Under the pieces are notes generated by a model. It saw only the letters and a program-made list of their open reading frames with translations. It was not told the DNA's origin and searched no databases. A program made the translations under genes and the position numbers. A stretch of 37,150 bases of DNA from Desulfuromonadales bacterium (lineage in GTDB: Bacteria > Desulfobacterota > Desulfuromonadia > Desulfuromonadales > BM103): positions 1-37,150 of the forward strand of contig JAQYVY010000034.1 in assembly GCA_030145195.1 (NCBI GenBank), in the 5' to 3' direction. This document shows positions 21,950 through 31,440 of this stretch, one piece after another; position 1 is the first letter of the stretch, and each line of letters begins with the position of its first letter.

Positions 21950-23385
21950 GCTCTTCTGAATATTGCGAACGTTTCCTTGAGTCTTTCCCTGATGCAGCTT
22001 TTGTGGTTGATGCTGACTACACAATTGTCTTCCTTAATGAGAGTGCCAGAAAGCTTTATGGTGTCTCTAAAAAAACGGCCGTTGGGCAAAAGTGTTTTGA
22101 AATCTATGGAGAGTCAGAGCCTTGCCAAAATTGTCCCGTGCCAGAGGTCTTGGAGAGAGGACTTCCTGTAGAAAAAGAGATTTATCGCAAAAATGAAAAA
22201 GCGTGGCATCTGCTAAACACTTTTCCAATTGTCAAAGATTCTGATGTGGTTCTGATCGGTACTCTTTCAAGAGACATTACATCTACAAAAACGGCAGAAA
22301 AAATCCTTGTTGATTTCAATTATAATATTAGAAAGTTTATAGAGCGCATGCCTGTAGGGTTCATTCTGTGGGACGAGGATTTTAGGGTTTCAATGTGGAA
22401 CCCCGCAGCAGAGAAAATCTTTGGGTATACAGAAGGAGAGGCAAGAGGAAAACATCCATACGAAATCATTGTGCCTGAGGATATGATCCCTAACACAGAG
22501 ACAGTCAAACAAAAGCTACAAAATGGTAGTGATAGTTCCCATCGAACGGGAGAAAACATTACAAAAGATGGCCAACGAATTTATTGTAGCTGGCTGAATA
22601 CGCCTATACAAGATGCAGAAGGTAAAGTGATTTCGGTGCTTTCAATAGCACAGGATCTAACGCTTGAGCGTCGAATGCAAAACGAGACTATCCGTTCGGC
22701 TCAGCTGGCTTCAATTGGTCAACTTGCTGCGAGTGTCGCTCATGAAATCAACAATCCAATCAATGGTGTCATCAATTACAGTGAAATGCTGCTGAATGAC
22801 CGACATAAACTAGAGCCAAGGCAAATTGATATTCTTGAACGTACTATCAAGGAAGGCGAGAGGGTTGCAGCTATTGTTAAAAGTTTGTTGAATTTTGCAA
22901 GGGCACCCTCTGAATCAATGGTGCATCACGATATCAAAGAAATTGTTACAGAAGCTATTGAGTTGCTGAAACCTGAAATCAAAAAAGAGGGTATAGATAT
23001 TCGCATGATAGATGGAGAAGGTTCTCCTGTTATGAAATGTAACCCCCTGCAGATCGAGCAAGTCGTTATTAATATCTTGAAAAATGCAATTGATGCCCTG
23101 AATGAAAACACACAAGAGAAGAAAGAAATTTCAATCTCTTGTAGGTACGAGGAAGTTGGAGAAGAAAAAGAATTTGTCTTGGCAATAGAGAATAATGGGC
23201 CAATGATTCCTCTGCATTTGCAGGGGAAAATCTTCGAGCCATTTATGACGACTAAGGAGATTGGAACTGGGACAGGTTTAGGTCTTGGGATATCTCTTGA
23301 GATCATGAGAAATCACGGAGGCACCATCAGGGTTAAAAGTATTCCTGGTGAACCCACAGAAATGGCCTTGGTTTTCCCACAGTAG
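21946..23385 (+). CDS. PAS-domain sensor histidine kinase
   Basis: 479 residues with no membrane helix, so cytosolic. PAS 1 (about 8-120) carries C50, C60 and C63 in a KCFEIYG...PCQNCP pattern that is frequent in Geobacter-type PAS kinases and may bind a metal or cluster. PAS 2 spans about 130-240. HisKA has the phosphohistidine at 266 (ASVAHEINNPINGV), and the HATPase shows NILKNAIDAL and GTGTGLGLGI. No response regulator is adjacent, so the partner is encoded elsewhere. The start is fixed by ATGA overlap with a 28-codon ORF. Confidence 0.92.
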   Translation: MSSSEYCERFLESFPDAAFVVDADYTIVFLNESARKLYGVSKKTAVGQKCFEIYGESEPCQNCPVPEVLERGLPVEKEIYRKNEKAWHLLNTFPIVKDSDVVLIGTLSRDITSTKTAEKILVDFNYNIRKFIERMPVGFILWDEDFRVSMWNPAAEKIFGYTEGEARGKHPYEIIVPEDMIPNTETVKQKLQNGSDSSHRTGENITKDGQRIYCSWLNTPIQDAEGKVISVLSIAQDLTLERRMQNETIRSAQLASIGQLAASVAHEINNPINGVINYSEMLLNDRHKLEPRQIDILERTIKEGERVAAIVKSLLNFARAPSESMVHHDIKEIVTEAIELLKPEIKKEGIDIRMIDGEGSPVMKCNPLQIEQVVINILKNAIDALNENTQEKKEISISCRYEEVGEEKEFVLAIENNGPMIPLHLQGKIFEPFMTTKEIGTGTGLGLGISLEIMRNHGGTIRVKSIPGEPTEMALVFPQ

Positions 23386-23667
23386 TATTTGGTTTAAGGT
23401 GACTTTTTGTAATTGCTTATTTTGTTCGTTTATCTCTGTTCGTTTAAAACGCTGTAGTATGCTTTGACTCTCTCAGAGCATTAATCAGGATTCTTTTAAA
23501 TCACGATTAACCGCCGACAGGAACTCCGGGAAGACCACCAGCCAGTATTCATATTTATATTGTTGCAACTCCTTCCTACATATCAGAATTTATTGAACAC
23601 AAAAGGGATGGTTTCTTCACACAGAGCGAACCAGACAAGGTTTGTCAGATCAAGCCTTGACTACTAC

Positions 23668-23708
23668 AAAAAAACGGGTGCGGCTCTTTATGAGCCAGCC
23701 CCGTTTTT
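23668..23708. terminator. Bidirectional terminator between kinase and proC
   Basis: AAAACGGG...GGCTC and GAGCC...CCCGTTTT arms with A and T runs on either side allow termination from both converging genes. Apart from this, 23386-23749 contains no supported gene. Confidence 0.7.
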
Positions 23709-23749
23709 CTTACTCATTCGAATCTTATTTGTAACGGATCAACAGACGA

Positions 23750-24559
23750 CTACCCCGCCCCCAACTCCCTTGATCTCTGCGCGGCTCTCGACACAGCATC
23801 AATCAGTACGGCTCTAATATTGCCATCTTCCAAGGCGGCCAGACCGGCAATCGTGGTTCCCCCCGGGGAGCAGACCTTGTCACGCAGTACCGCCGGATGT
23901 TCACCACTCTCGGCAACCAGTTGCGCCGCGCCAAGCACCGTCCGTACCGCGAGTTCCAGTGCGGCCTCGCGCGACAAACCTTCCTTGACACCACCATCGG
24001 CCAGCGCCTCGATGATAGTGAAAACATACGCGGGGCCAGATCCGGACAAACCGGTCACGGCATCCATCTGTGATTCATCAACCCGGCGCACGATTCCGAC
24101 CGCCTGAAAAAGATTTTCCGCCGCAAGCAGGTCATCCGCTCCAGCGTAATGTCCCGCGCAAATAGCTGCGGCACCAGCACCAATCAATGCCGGAGTATTT
24201 GGCATCACCCGCACCACCCGCGCCGGACCACCAAGCAAGGACTCCAAGGTCTGAGTAGAGATTCCGGCCAAGATCGAAACCAGCACATGTCCGGCCGTGA
24301 AATCAGTAGCCAGAGCACACACCACCGGCTCAACCATCTGAGGCTTGACAGCCAACACCAAAGTGTTGCACGACTGCACCACCTTTTGACTCTCAACCAC
24401 CTGAACATGGTAGATATCCCGCATCAAAGTCTGGCGCACTTCGCTCGGGTCAGCAACGTAGATTGCTTCGGCAGAAACGCCCTGATTTAATAACCCTTTA
24501 ACCAAGGCTTCGGCCATGTTGCCGCCACCAATAAATCCAATGCATTCCGACTGGTTCAT
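23750..24559 (-). CDS. proC: Pyrroline-5-carboxylate reductase
   Basis: 269 residues. The N-terminal IGFIGGGNMAEALVKGLL is the NAD(P) Rossmann loop of ProC. The C-terminal half has the family signature AVTGLSGSGPAYVF, then KVCSPGGTTIAGLAALE. It catalyses the last step of proline synthesis, reducing pyrroline-5-carboxylate with NAD(P)H in the cytosol. Length is normal. Start ATG with GGGGAA upstream. Convergent with the PAS kinase. Confidence 0.96.
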   Translation of the reverse strand: MNQSECIGFIGGGNMAEALVKGLLNQGVSAEAIYVADPSEVRQTLMRDIYHVQVVESQKVVQSCNTLVLAVKPQMVEPVVCALATDFTAGHVLVSILAGISTQTLESLLGGPARVVRVMPNTPALIGAGAAAICAGHYAGADDLLAAENLFQAVGIVRRVDESQMDAVTGLSGSGPAYVFTIIEALADGGVKEGLSREAALELAVRTVLGAAQLVAESGEHPAVLRDKVCSPGGTTIAGLAALEDGNIRAVLIDAVSRAAQRSRELGAG

Positions 24560-24762
24560 AATTGTTCCCCTGAGATTTAGCGTAACTGGTTATTATGTCA
24601 GTTAAACGAAAAGGTTACAGACTGTCAAGCTGGGAGTTTGGGCATGAACACACACACCCTCGAAGACCGTATCAAAAGCATTTGCTACAAGGGAAAGGCT
24701 GACCGTAATTATACCGGTGTTCTCAGCGATTTCAAACCGTAACGTCGGGACAATGAAGAAAC

Positions 24763-25422
24763 TTAAGCGAGGGGAATCACATAGAAGAGGACAGCAAAGA
24801 AATGCAGAATGCTGCCAGCCAGAACAAAGCCATGCCAGATGGCATGATGATAACGCAGCCGCTTCCAGAGATAAAACACCACCCCCGAGGTATAGGCCAA
24901 GCCACCAAGCAAAAGCAGGATCAAGCCGCCGGGCGCGACCGCGTCAAGCATCGGCTTGATCGCAACCACCACAACCCAGCCCATGCCGACATAGAGCGCC
25001 AGTGAGACGCCCTGCCAGCGACGCAACAGCGAAACCTGAAAAGACACACCCAATAGTGCCAACGCCCAAACGATACCGAAAAGAGTCCAACCCCAGGTGC
25101 CACGCAGGTTGACGAGCATAAAAGGCGTGTAGGTACCAGCGATCAGAAGGAAAATTGCAGAATGATCAAGAACGCGCATTACGCTCTTGGCGCGTGGCAG
25201 TTGAATACTATGGTAGAGCGTCGAAAACGTGTATTGCAGGATCAGAGTCGTCGCAAAGATGGTGCAACTAACCACGTGCCAGGCGTTGCCAAAGCGACTG
25301 GCGAAAGTGGTCAAAACCACCAGTCCTACAATAGACAACACCAGACCTAAACCGTGGGTTACGCTGTTGGCTATCTCTTCACCGATGCTGTAACGAGGCA
25401 CAACTGTTTGTGGTGCCATCAT
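24763..25422 (-). CDS. Hemolysin III / PAQR family membrane protein
   Basis: 219 residues with seven hydrophobic segments. The conserved N-terminal EEIANSVTHGLG, FSTLYHS in the second to third helix, and the C-terminal HAIWHGFVLAGSILHFFAV carry the histidines that bind zinc in PAQR proteins. Bacterial members (YqfA/hemolysin III) are linked to membrane energetics and lipid homeostasis. Start ATG follows GGAG; MAPQ three bases later is an alternative. Confidence 0.93.
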   Translation of the reverse strand: MMAPQTVVPRYSIGEEIANSVTHGLGLVLSIVGLVVLTTFASRFGNAWHVVSCTIFATTLILQYTFSTLYHSIQLPRAKSVMRVLDHSAIFLLIAGTYTPFMLVNLRGTWGWTLFGIVWALALLGVSFQVSLLRRWQGVSLALYVGMGWVVVVAIKPMLDAVAPGGLILLLLGGLAYTSGVVFYLWKRLRYHHAIWHGFVLAGSILHFFAVLFYVIPLA

Positions 25423-25736
25423 TCTTCTCCGAAATTCAAAAAAGACCGATTGAGCGGCTGACGTAACCTGTGTAAGGTCACAGTTGCTATTATGCTCTTA
25501 GCTATGACCCTTGGAGGTAAAAGTTTTGTAATGATATGGAACTGCAGTAGCCACAGCGCAAGACAACTGAGCTTACTCTGGATATTAACTTCATGCCCTG
25601 AAATTTGATTTTTGCAATCCACCTAAGGAACAATTTAGCAAAAAAATCTTGCCTTTCAAGCATGGGTCAGGTAGTTGGAACAGAACTAAGGATCAATAGA
25701 CAAAGAAAACTTATCTGTCTTAGCAAGGAGGAGGCA

Positions 25737-26057
25737 ATGAACCGAACGGAACTTGCGGCCCATGACGGCCGCGATGGTAGGAAGGCATATATTGCCGTAA
25801 ACGGCACCATTTACGACGTAACCGAGAGTCCACGCTGGGAAAACGGCACACATCCACCAGACCATCTGGCCGGTCAGGATCTGACCGAGGAGTTGAAGAT
25901 GGCTCCCCATGTACGCGCTGTCGTCGAACGTTTTCCGGTGGTCGGAACCCTGGAGGAAGACGCTCCGGCGCAAGACAATTCAAGCGGGGGGAAAACCGCT
26001 ATAGGCCTAGTGATTGCTGCCATTATCATAGCCTTGGTGCTCTTTCTGCTTCTCTGA
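25737..26057 (+). CDS. Tail-anchored cytochrome b5-like protein
   Basis: 106 residues. The N-terminal 70 residues form a cytochrome b5-type domain with heme-region motifs AYIAVNGTIYDVT and HPPDHLAGQDLTEEL, then APHVRAVVERFPVVGTL. A C-terminal hydrophobic helix (AIGLVIAAIIIALVLFLLL, 88-106) ends the protein, so it would be anchored by its tail. This short HPPDHxxGxD form occurs in many anaerobes. ATG at 25737 has AAGGAGGAGG; upstream in-frame starts are excluded. Monocistronic, with a strong terminator right after. Confidence 0.87.
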   Translation: MNRTELAAHDGRDGRKAYIAVNGTIYDVTESPRWENGTHPPDHLAGQDLTEELKMAPHVRAVVERFPVVGTLEEDAPAQDNSSGGKTAIGLVIAAIIIALVLFLLL

Positions 26058-26060
26058 AAA

Positions 26061-26106
26061 AATGAGTGGGCATCGAGCGTTTCCCGATGCCCACTCATTA
26101 ATTTTT
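26061..26106 (+). terminator. Strong Rho-independent terminator
   Basis: Perfect 15-base arms AATGAGTGGGCATCG and CGATGCCCACTCATT, followed by AATTTTT. Confidence 0.9.
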
Positions 26107-26146
26107 AATGCAATTCTGAGACTTGATTTTTCCGGTGTGCTCAGCT

Positions 26147-26287
26147 ATGCTCTGCGGCATGTTTCGTTTAGCTATTATCTTGATCGGGATCACTTGGGCA
26201 TCCCTACTGCTTATCTCATGGAGCGCTCCGACCGACGCCCCCGGAGTCGGCACACCCACCGTTTTAGAAACAACCTCGCACACCTAG
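26147..26287 (+). CDS. Doubtful small membrane or exported ORF (46 aa)
   Basis: MLCGMFRLAIILIGITWASL then LLISWS is hydrophobic enough for a signal or anchor, followed by a proline/threonine-rich tail. No ribosome binding site is evident, so this is weak. Confidence 0.2.
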   Translation: MLCGMFRLAIILIGITWASLLLISWSAPTDAPGVGTPTVLETTSHT

Positions 26288-26307
26288 AACCACACCTGTC
26301 TCAGCAA

Positions 26308-27231
26308 TCATAACTCAGCACTATATCTGTCCCCTTGCCGAGAACCGCGCCGCATCAGTTCGGCGTCAATCGCATTGAGAACCTCCCACTTATTGAGTGA
26401 CCAGAGTGGTGCCAGCAGCAGTTCGCGTGGGCCATCACCGGTGAGACGATGAATCAGCGTCTCAGGAGGCAGCCGTTCGATCACGTCGGCGACCACCCCA
26501 ACATACTCATCCTTCTCCAGCACCGAAACATTCCCTTCACAATATAAGTCACCCAGAGGAGTGCCTCGCAGCACATGCAACAGATGAAGTTTCACACCAT
26601 CAACCCGCAATTGAGCCAACGTCTCAGCAGTCGCTAACATATCGGCGCGGCTTTCTCCCGGAAGACCGAGGATCACGTGGACACAAACTTTCAAACCCCG
26701 GCTTTTGGCGGCTGCGTAGGCCTCCAGAAACGTTGCGAAATCGTGGCCGCGACGCAACCGGTCGAGAGTCCGATCATGACTGCTCTGTAGACCAAGCTCC
26801 AACCAGAAATAAGTGCGGCGATGGTACTCGGCAAGCAAATCCAGGACCTCAGGTGGAACACAGTCCGGTCGGGTGCCGACGGCAAGACCAACCACATCCT
26901 CAACCCCGAGAGCTTCGTCATAGAGTTGGCGCAACTTGGCCACCGGAGCCAACGTGTTGGAAAAGGGTTGGAAATAGGCCAGGAACTGGCGTGCTTTGTA
27001 TTTGCGAGTCATGACTTCACGCCCGAGCTCGATTTGCGCGGCAATACTCAGACGATGATCAAGACCAACGGCACCAGAACCATCTGGGTCGCAGAAGAGG
27101 CACCCGTTACCGGCTCTGCCGCCGCCACGATTCGGGCAGCCAAAACCGGCGTCGACCGAGATTTTGTGAACCCGTCCGCCAAAGACTTTTTTAAGGTGTG
27201 CTGAGAAAAGATTATAGCGTTTATCCGACAT
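26308..27231 (-). CDS. Radical SAM protein, TIGR01212 (YhcC) type
   Basis: 307 residues. The cluster motif is CPNRGGGRAGNGCLFC, the expanded CxnCxxC form of the TIGR01212/YhcC group, preceded by YNLFSAHLKKVFGGRVHKIS, a family hallmark. SAM-binding regions include LAVGTRPDCVP and WLELGLQSSHD. The substrate is unsettled for most members. ATG at 27229-27231 is preferred over a TTG six bases earlier; no clear ribosome binding site. Divergent from the receiver gene. Confidence 0.9.
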   Translation of the reverse strand: MSDKRYNLFSAHLKKVFGGRVHKISVDAGFGCPNRGGGRAGNGCLFCDPDGSGAVGLDHRLSIAAQIELGREVMTRKYKARQFLAYFQPFSNTLAPVAKLRQLYDEALGVEDVVGLAVGTRPDCVPPEVLDLLAEYHRRTYFWLELGLQSSHDRTLDRLRRGHDFATFLEAYAAAKSRGLKVCVHVILGLPGESRADMLATAETLAQLRVDGVKLHLLHVLRGTPLGDLYCEGNVSVLEKDEYVGVVADVIERLPPETLIHRLTGDGPRELLLAPLWSLNKWEVLNAIDAELMRRGSRQGDRYSAEL

Positions 27232-27433
27232 GAGCAAACTATGCCATCAGCCGACAGACAATAGCAAGGAGTCAGGGCAATTCGGTCATTGCAGTAACGC
27301 ATGAGGCTGGTATAATGAACTTCTTGAAATTTGTCAGCACCAACTGGCAATTGATAAACCTGTTGACTCTTTTCCGTTCTGGTCTTGCGTATCCAGGTTA
27401 ACTTAAGAAACCCAACCCCCTAAGGAGCCGACC

Positions 27434-27796
27434 ATGGCGCACCTGCTGATCATCGATGATGAGGGTGACATCCGGCATCTCTACGCCGCTGAGTTGGAAG
27501 ATGAAGGACACTGCGTCGAAACTGCAGGAAGTCGTGATGAAGCGTTAGCGCTTCTGCGCGGCCAGTCCTTTGACATTGTGATCCTCGACATCCAACTCGA
27601 TCAGGAAAGTGGTCTTGAGCTCCTCCAACAGATCGCCCACGAGCGGGAAAATCTGCCCGTCATCCTCTGCACCGCTTACAGTTGCTACAAGGATGATTTT
27701 TCGTCTTGGCTGGCCGACGCCTACATTGTTAAAAGTTCCGACCTCAATGAATTAAAAAATGAAGTTCGGCGCATCCTCGCCCAAAAGAGAGATTGA
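27434..27796 (+). CDS. Single-domain response regulator (receiver only)
   Basis: 120 residues with the complete receiver set: acidic D8/D9, phosphoacceptor D52 (VILDIQ), T80 and K100 (YIVKSS). There is no output domain. It is the first gene of a rightward operon of sugar-nucleotide and glycogen enzymes, with AAGGAG before the ATG and 16 bases to the next start. It probably acts by protein-protein contact within a phosphorelay or on one of the enzymes; no kinase is close. Confidence 0.92.
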   Translation: MAHLLIIDDEGDIRHLYAAELEDEGHCVETAGSRDEALALLRGQSFDIVILDIQLDQESGLELLQQIAHERENLPVILCTAYSCYKDDFSSWLADAYIVKSSDLNELKNEVRRILAQKRD

Positions 27797-27812
27797 ACTT
27801 AAGGAGTTTCAT

Positions 27813-30323
27813 TTGAAAGCTGTCATCATGGCGGGTGGCTTCGGCACCCGGATTCACCCGTTAACAATCAGTATGCCCAAACCGATGATCCCGTTGATCA
27901 ACCGGCCGATCATGGAGCATACGGTCAACCTGCTGAAACAACACGGCATTACCGAGTTGGTGCTGCTGCTCTTTCACCAACCGGAAATCATCAAGAAATA
28001 TTTCGGCGACGGCAGCGAATTCGGCGTTCGCATTACCTACGTAACCCCCTTGGAAGATTTAGGTACTGCTGGTGCCGTCAAGGCCGCGGCGCGCCATCTC
28101 ACCGAGCGCTTCATGATTATCAGCGGCGACTTGCTGACCGACTTTGACCTTTCAAAGGTGATCTCCTTTCATCAGAAGAATGCAGCCAAGGCCACCATTA
28201 CCCTGACTTCGGTGACCGACCCGTTACAGTTCGGCGTCGTCATCACCGACAAAAAAAAACGAATCACTAAGTTCCTCGAAAAGCCGGGCTGGGGTGAAGT
28301 CTTTTCCGACACTATCAACACCGGCATCTACATCCTGGAACCAGAGGTTCTCGAACTCATCCCAGAAAGCAAGAATCGCGACTGGGCCAAAGATGTTTTC
28401 CCAAAAATGCTGGAGCGAGGTGACGACCTGCTCGGTTGTAACATGAAGGGCTACTGGGCCGACATCGGCAATCCAGAAGCCTATCTCGAAGCCTGTCAGG
28501 ATATCTGTCGTGGACGAGTCATGGTCACAATTGACGAGCCGTCACGCAGCACCAAAGAACGTATCCACATCAGCCCCGAGGCTCGAATCGACCCCGAAAC
28601 CAGTCTTTTTGGCATGGTCGTGCTCGGTGATAACACCCGCATCCACGGCTCGGCGCAACTGACCAATTGTGTCGTCGGTCGTAACTGTCAAATCGAAGAC
28701 GACGTCGTCATGGAAGATGCCATCCTTTGGGACAACATCTATGTCAAGGCAGGCTCCAGAATCACCGGTGCCAACCTCGGCCACCTGGTGCGTATCGGCC
28801 GAAATGCGGTCATAGAGCCTGGGGTTGTCATCGCTGATGAGACCACCATCGGTGACGATGTCAACATTCGGGCCAATGTCAAGATCTGGCCGCGCAAGGT
28901 CATCGAGAGCGGCTCCACCGTATCAAACAACCTGATCTGGGGCGAAAAATGGCGCAAGTGTCTGTTCGAGGGTGCCGTGGTCAGCGGCCTGACCAACGTC
29001 GAGATGACGCCAGAGTTTTCCGCTCGCCTCGGTGCCGCCTACGGTTCGACTCTGCCCAAAGGCAGTTTTGTTCTGGCTGGCCGAGACGCCATCCGCTCCT
29101 CGCGTATGCTCAAGCGCTCTTTCGTCAGCGGGCTGCTCTCCTCCGGGATCAATGTCCGTGACATCAAAATGATCTCGTTGCCGGTGTTACGCTACAAACT
29201 GACAACCTTCGGCGAGGCCGGCTGCATCCATTTTCGTCAATCACCGAATGACCCGGCGGTGACCGAAATCGTCTTCTTCGACGACGCGGGCAACGAGATC
29301 CCTTCCGGAACGGCCAAAAGCATTGAGCGCATTTACTTCAAAGAGAACTTTCGTCGCGCCCATCATTCTGAGCCCGGCAGCATTGAAGACCTGCCACGCA
29401 TCTATGATTTCTACCGCGAGGGGTTTCTTCGCCATCTTGACAGCGAACGGCTTCAAAAAAGCGCGCCCAAGGTGGTGCTCGACCTAAATCATTCCCCGGC
29501 GGCCAACCTGCTCCCCGATCTGCTGTCAGATCTTGGTTTCGAAGTCACCGAACTGAACTCCCATATCCACGAAAAGGGGCTGAGTGTCGCCATTGAGAGA
29601 CAAGAAGATGCCCTGGTGCGCTTAAGCCGCATCGTCAAAGCGCTGAAGGCCGACGCTGGCTTCTGGATTGGCCCTTCGGGTGAAAAGCTCCGCGTGGTCA
29701 GTGGTAACGGCCGTATTTTTCCCAACCGTGAAGCCCTCAGCGTGCTGACGGTTCTGGTCTGTGAGGCCGAAGAAGAAGGTCGCCTGGTCGTTCCGGTCTC
29801 CGCCCCTCAAGCGGTAGATGCTCTGGCCAAAGCCGGTGGTTTGTCTGTGCAGCGGGTTCGCTCCGACGGGCACTCTCTGGTTGAAGCCGCCCGCAGTCGT
29901 CAGGTTCGTTTTGTCGCTTCAATTGAAGGCCGTTTCGGTTTTCCTTCTTTTCAGCCACACTTTGACGGCCTTTTCGCTGTGGCCAAAACCATGGAACTTT
30001 GTGCTCGCACCGGTCTCTCTCTCGATCAGGCCTGGGCCAAGTTGCCGCAACACACCTATCATCATCTACCGTTGCCCTGTCCCTGGGAAAGTAAGGGCGG
30101 GCTGATGCGGCACATGAGTGAAGACTCCGTCGATCGCGAGTCCTCATTTACCGACGGAGTTCGTATTGATACAGCTCGGGGTTGGGTGCTGGTTCTACCC
30201 GACCAGCACCGCCCAGTGGCGCATCTCTTTGTTGAAGCCGCAGAACAGGCTGACGCCGATGAGCTACGTGACATCTATCACACGAAGGTGTCTAGCTGGT
30301 TAGAAGAACTAGCCAGCGTCTGA
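27813..30323 (+). CDS. Mannose-1-phosphate guanylyltransferase / phosphomannomutase-like fusion
   Basis: 836 residues. Residues 1-235 are a nucleotidyltransferase (AVIMAGGFGTRIHPLT at 3-18, KPMIP, ISGDLL). About 250-370 is a hexapeptide left-handed helix. About 385-836 is a phosphohexomutase-like domain. The mutase appears degenerate: the serine loop reads HFRQSPNDP rather than TASHNP, the metal loop DGDxDR is replaced by GPSGEKL, and the sugar loop GExSGH by IEGRFGF. It should make a GDP- or other NDP-sugar; the second domain may be regulatory. The start is TTG at 27813, six bases after AAGGAG; 16 bases follow the receiver gene. Confidence 0.88.
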   Translation: MKAVIMAGGFGTRIHPLTISMPKPMIPLINRPIMEHTVNLLKQHGITELVLLLFHQPEIIKKYFGDGSEFGVRITYVTPLEDLGTAGAVKAAARHLTERFMIISGDLLTDFDLSKVISFHQKNAAKATITLTSVTDPLQFGVVITDKKKRITKFLEKPGWGEVFSDTINTGIYILEPEVLELIPESKNRDWAKDVFPKMLERGDDLLGCNMKGYWADIGNPEAYLEACQDICRGRVMVTIDEPSRSTKERIHISPEARIDPETSLFGMVVLGDNTRIHGSAQLTNCVVGRNCQIEDDVVMEDAILWDNIYVKAGSRITGANLGHLVRIGRNAVIEPGVVIADETTIGDDVNIRANVKIWPRKVIESGSTVSNNLIWGEKWRKCLFEGAVVSGLTNVEMTPEFSARLGAAYGSTLPKGSFVLAGRDAIRSSRMLKRSFVSGLLSSGINVRDIKMISLPVLRYKLTTFGEAGCIHFRQSPNDPAVTEIVFFDDAGNEIPSGTAKSIERIYFKENFRRAHHSEPGSIEDLPRIYDFYREGFLRHLDSERLQKSAPKVVLDLNHSPAANLLPDLLSDLGFEVTELNSHIHEKGLSVAIERQEDALVRLSRIVKALKADAGFWIGPSGEKLRVVSGNGRIFPNREALSVLTVLVCEAEEEGRLVVPVSAPQAVDALAKAGGLSVQRVRSDGHSLVEAARSRQVRFVASIEGRFGFPSFQPHFDGLFAVAKTMELCARTGLSLDQAWAKLPQHTYHHLPLPCPWESKGGLMRHMSEDSVDRESSFTDGVRIDTARGWVLVLPDQHRPVAHLFVEAAEQADADELRDIYHTKVSSWLEELASV

Positions 30324-30363
30324 TGAGTTTAACCCGCAAGCACACCACATAAAGGGAACCACA

Positions 30364-31404
30364 TTGTCAGAGTTTCGTCGTGATCCGCTTAAAGATACCT
30401 GGGTCATTACCAAGAACTTCCGCATCCGCCAGCCTCGTGAGTTTTTTGTCGATCGCGAGCAGGTCACGATAACGTGCTGCCCCTTTTGCCCTGGACAAGA
30501 GGCGAAGACCCCGCCAGAGGTCTTTGCCGTGCGACCGAAGGGCATGGATGCCAACGGCCCGAACTGGCAGGTACGCGTTGTGCCAAACAAATTCCCGATT
30601 CTGCGTATTGAAGGCGAGTTGAATCCACAGCATGACGGTCTGCACAGCTGCCTGCAGGGTATCGGTGCCCATGAAGTGATTATCGAGACGCCCGACCATC
30701 ACAGCAGTCTGGCACAACTTAATCTCGGTGAGACGACTGCTGTGATGCAGGCGTATCGGGCCAGGCTTTTGGATCTACGACAAGACAAACGCTTCCGCTA
30801 CCTGCAGATTTTCAAGAACCACGGCGTAGAAGCTGGTGCCCCTTTGCCACACAGTCATTCCCAGATCATGGCGTTACCGATTACACCACCGCTTCTCCGC
30901 AACGAGCTGAATGCCTGTCGCGAACATTTTCTCCGCGAACAGCGTTGCCTGATCTGTGACCTGATAGCACAGGAGATGGCTGACGGTCGTCGTGTCGTTC
31001 TCAACGACGGACAATTTCTGGTCGTGGCTCCATATGCCTCCTGCTTCCCCTTTGAGCTATGGATTCTTCCGCTACTGCACAACCACGACTTTGCCCAACA
31101 GAGCGACCAGCAGCTCGCGGCCTGTGCCTCAGCGTTGCAAGATGCCTTGCGGCGTCTCTACAACTTACTTGAGGATCCCCCCTACAACTTCATCCTGCAT
31201 ACCGCACCACCAGAGTGGCCCAGACCGGGACACCCGGACTTCTGGACCACTCTGGCGCAGGATTATCACTGGCATATCGTGCTCGTACCGCGCCTCAACC
31301 ATATCGCTGGTTTCGAATGGGGCAGTGGCTTTTTCATTAACCCGCAACCACCTGAAGATGCTGCACGTTTTCTGCGCGACGCCAACCCGACGCTCAATTT
31401 CTGA
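30364..31404 (+). CDS. galT: Galactose-1-phosphate uridylyltransferase
   Basis: 346 residues. Zinc-type CPFCPGQE near 40-47, KNHGVEAGAPLPHSHSQI with the HxHxQ histidine-triad nucleophile, and a second cysteine pair CLIC. It transfers UMP between UDP-glucose and galactose-1-phosphate in the cytosol. In Geobacter-like operons a GalT-type gene beside glgA may also serve ADP- or UDP-glucose chemistry (inference). Start is TTG after AAGGGA. 37 bases separate it from the next gene. Confidence 0.92.
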   Translation: MSEFRRDPLKDTWVITKNFRIRQPREFFVDREQVTITCCPFCPGQEAKTPPEVFAVRPKGMDANGPNWQVRVVPNKFPILRIEGELNPQHDGLHSCLQGIGAHEVIIETPDHHSSLAQLNLGETTAVMQAYRARLLDLRQDKRFRYLQIFKNHGVEAGAPLPHSHSQIMALPITPPLLRNELNACREHFLREQRCLICDLIAQEMADGRRVVLNDGQFLVVAPYASCFPFELWILPLLHNHDFAQQSDQQLAACASALQDALRRLYNLLEDPPYNFILHTAPPEWPRPGHPDFWTTLAQDYHWHIVLVPRLNHIAGFEWGSGFFINPQPPEDAARFLRDANPTLNF

Positions 31405-31440
31405 GCGATCAAACAAGACTGATTCTACTTTGGAGTTCCA

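Noticed and set aside
24644-24959. Frame starting ATGAACACACAC between proC and the hemolysin III gene
   Set aside because: It runs antisense into the hemolysin III gene, has no ribosome binding site and no recognisable protein.
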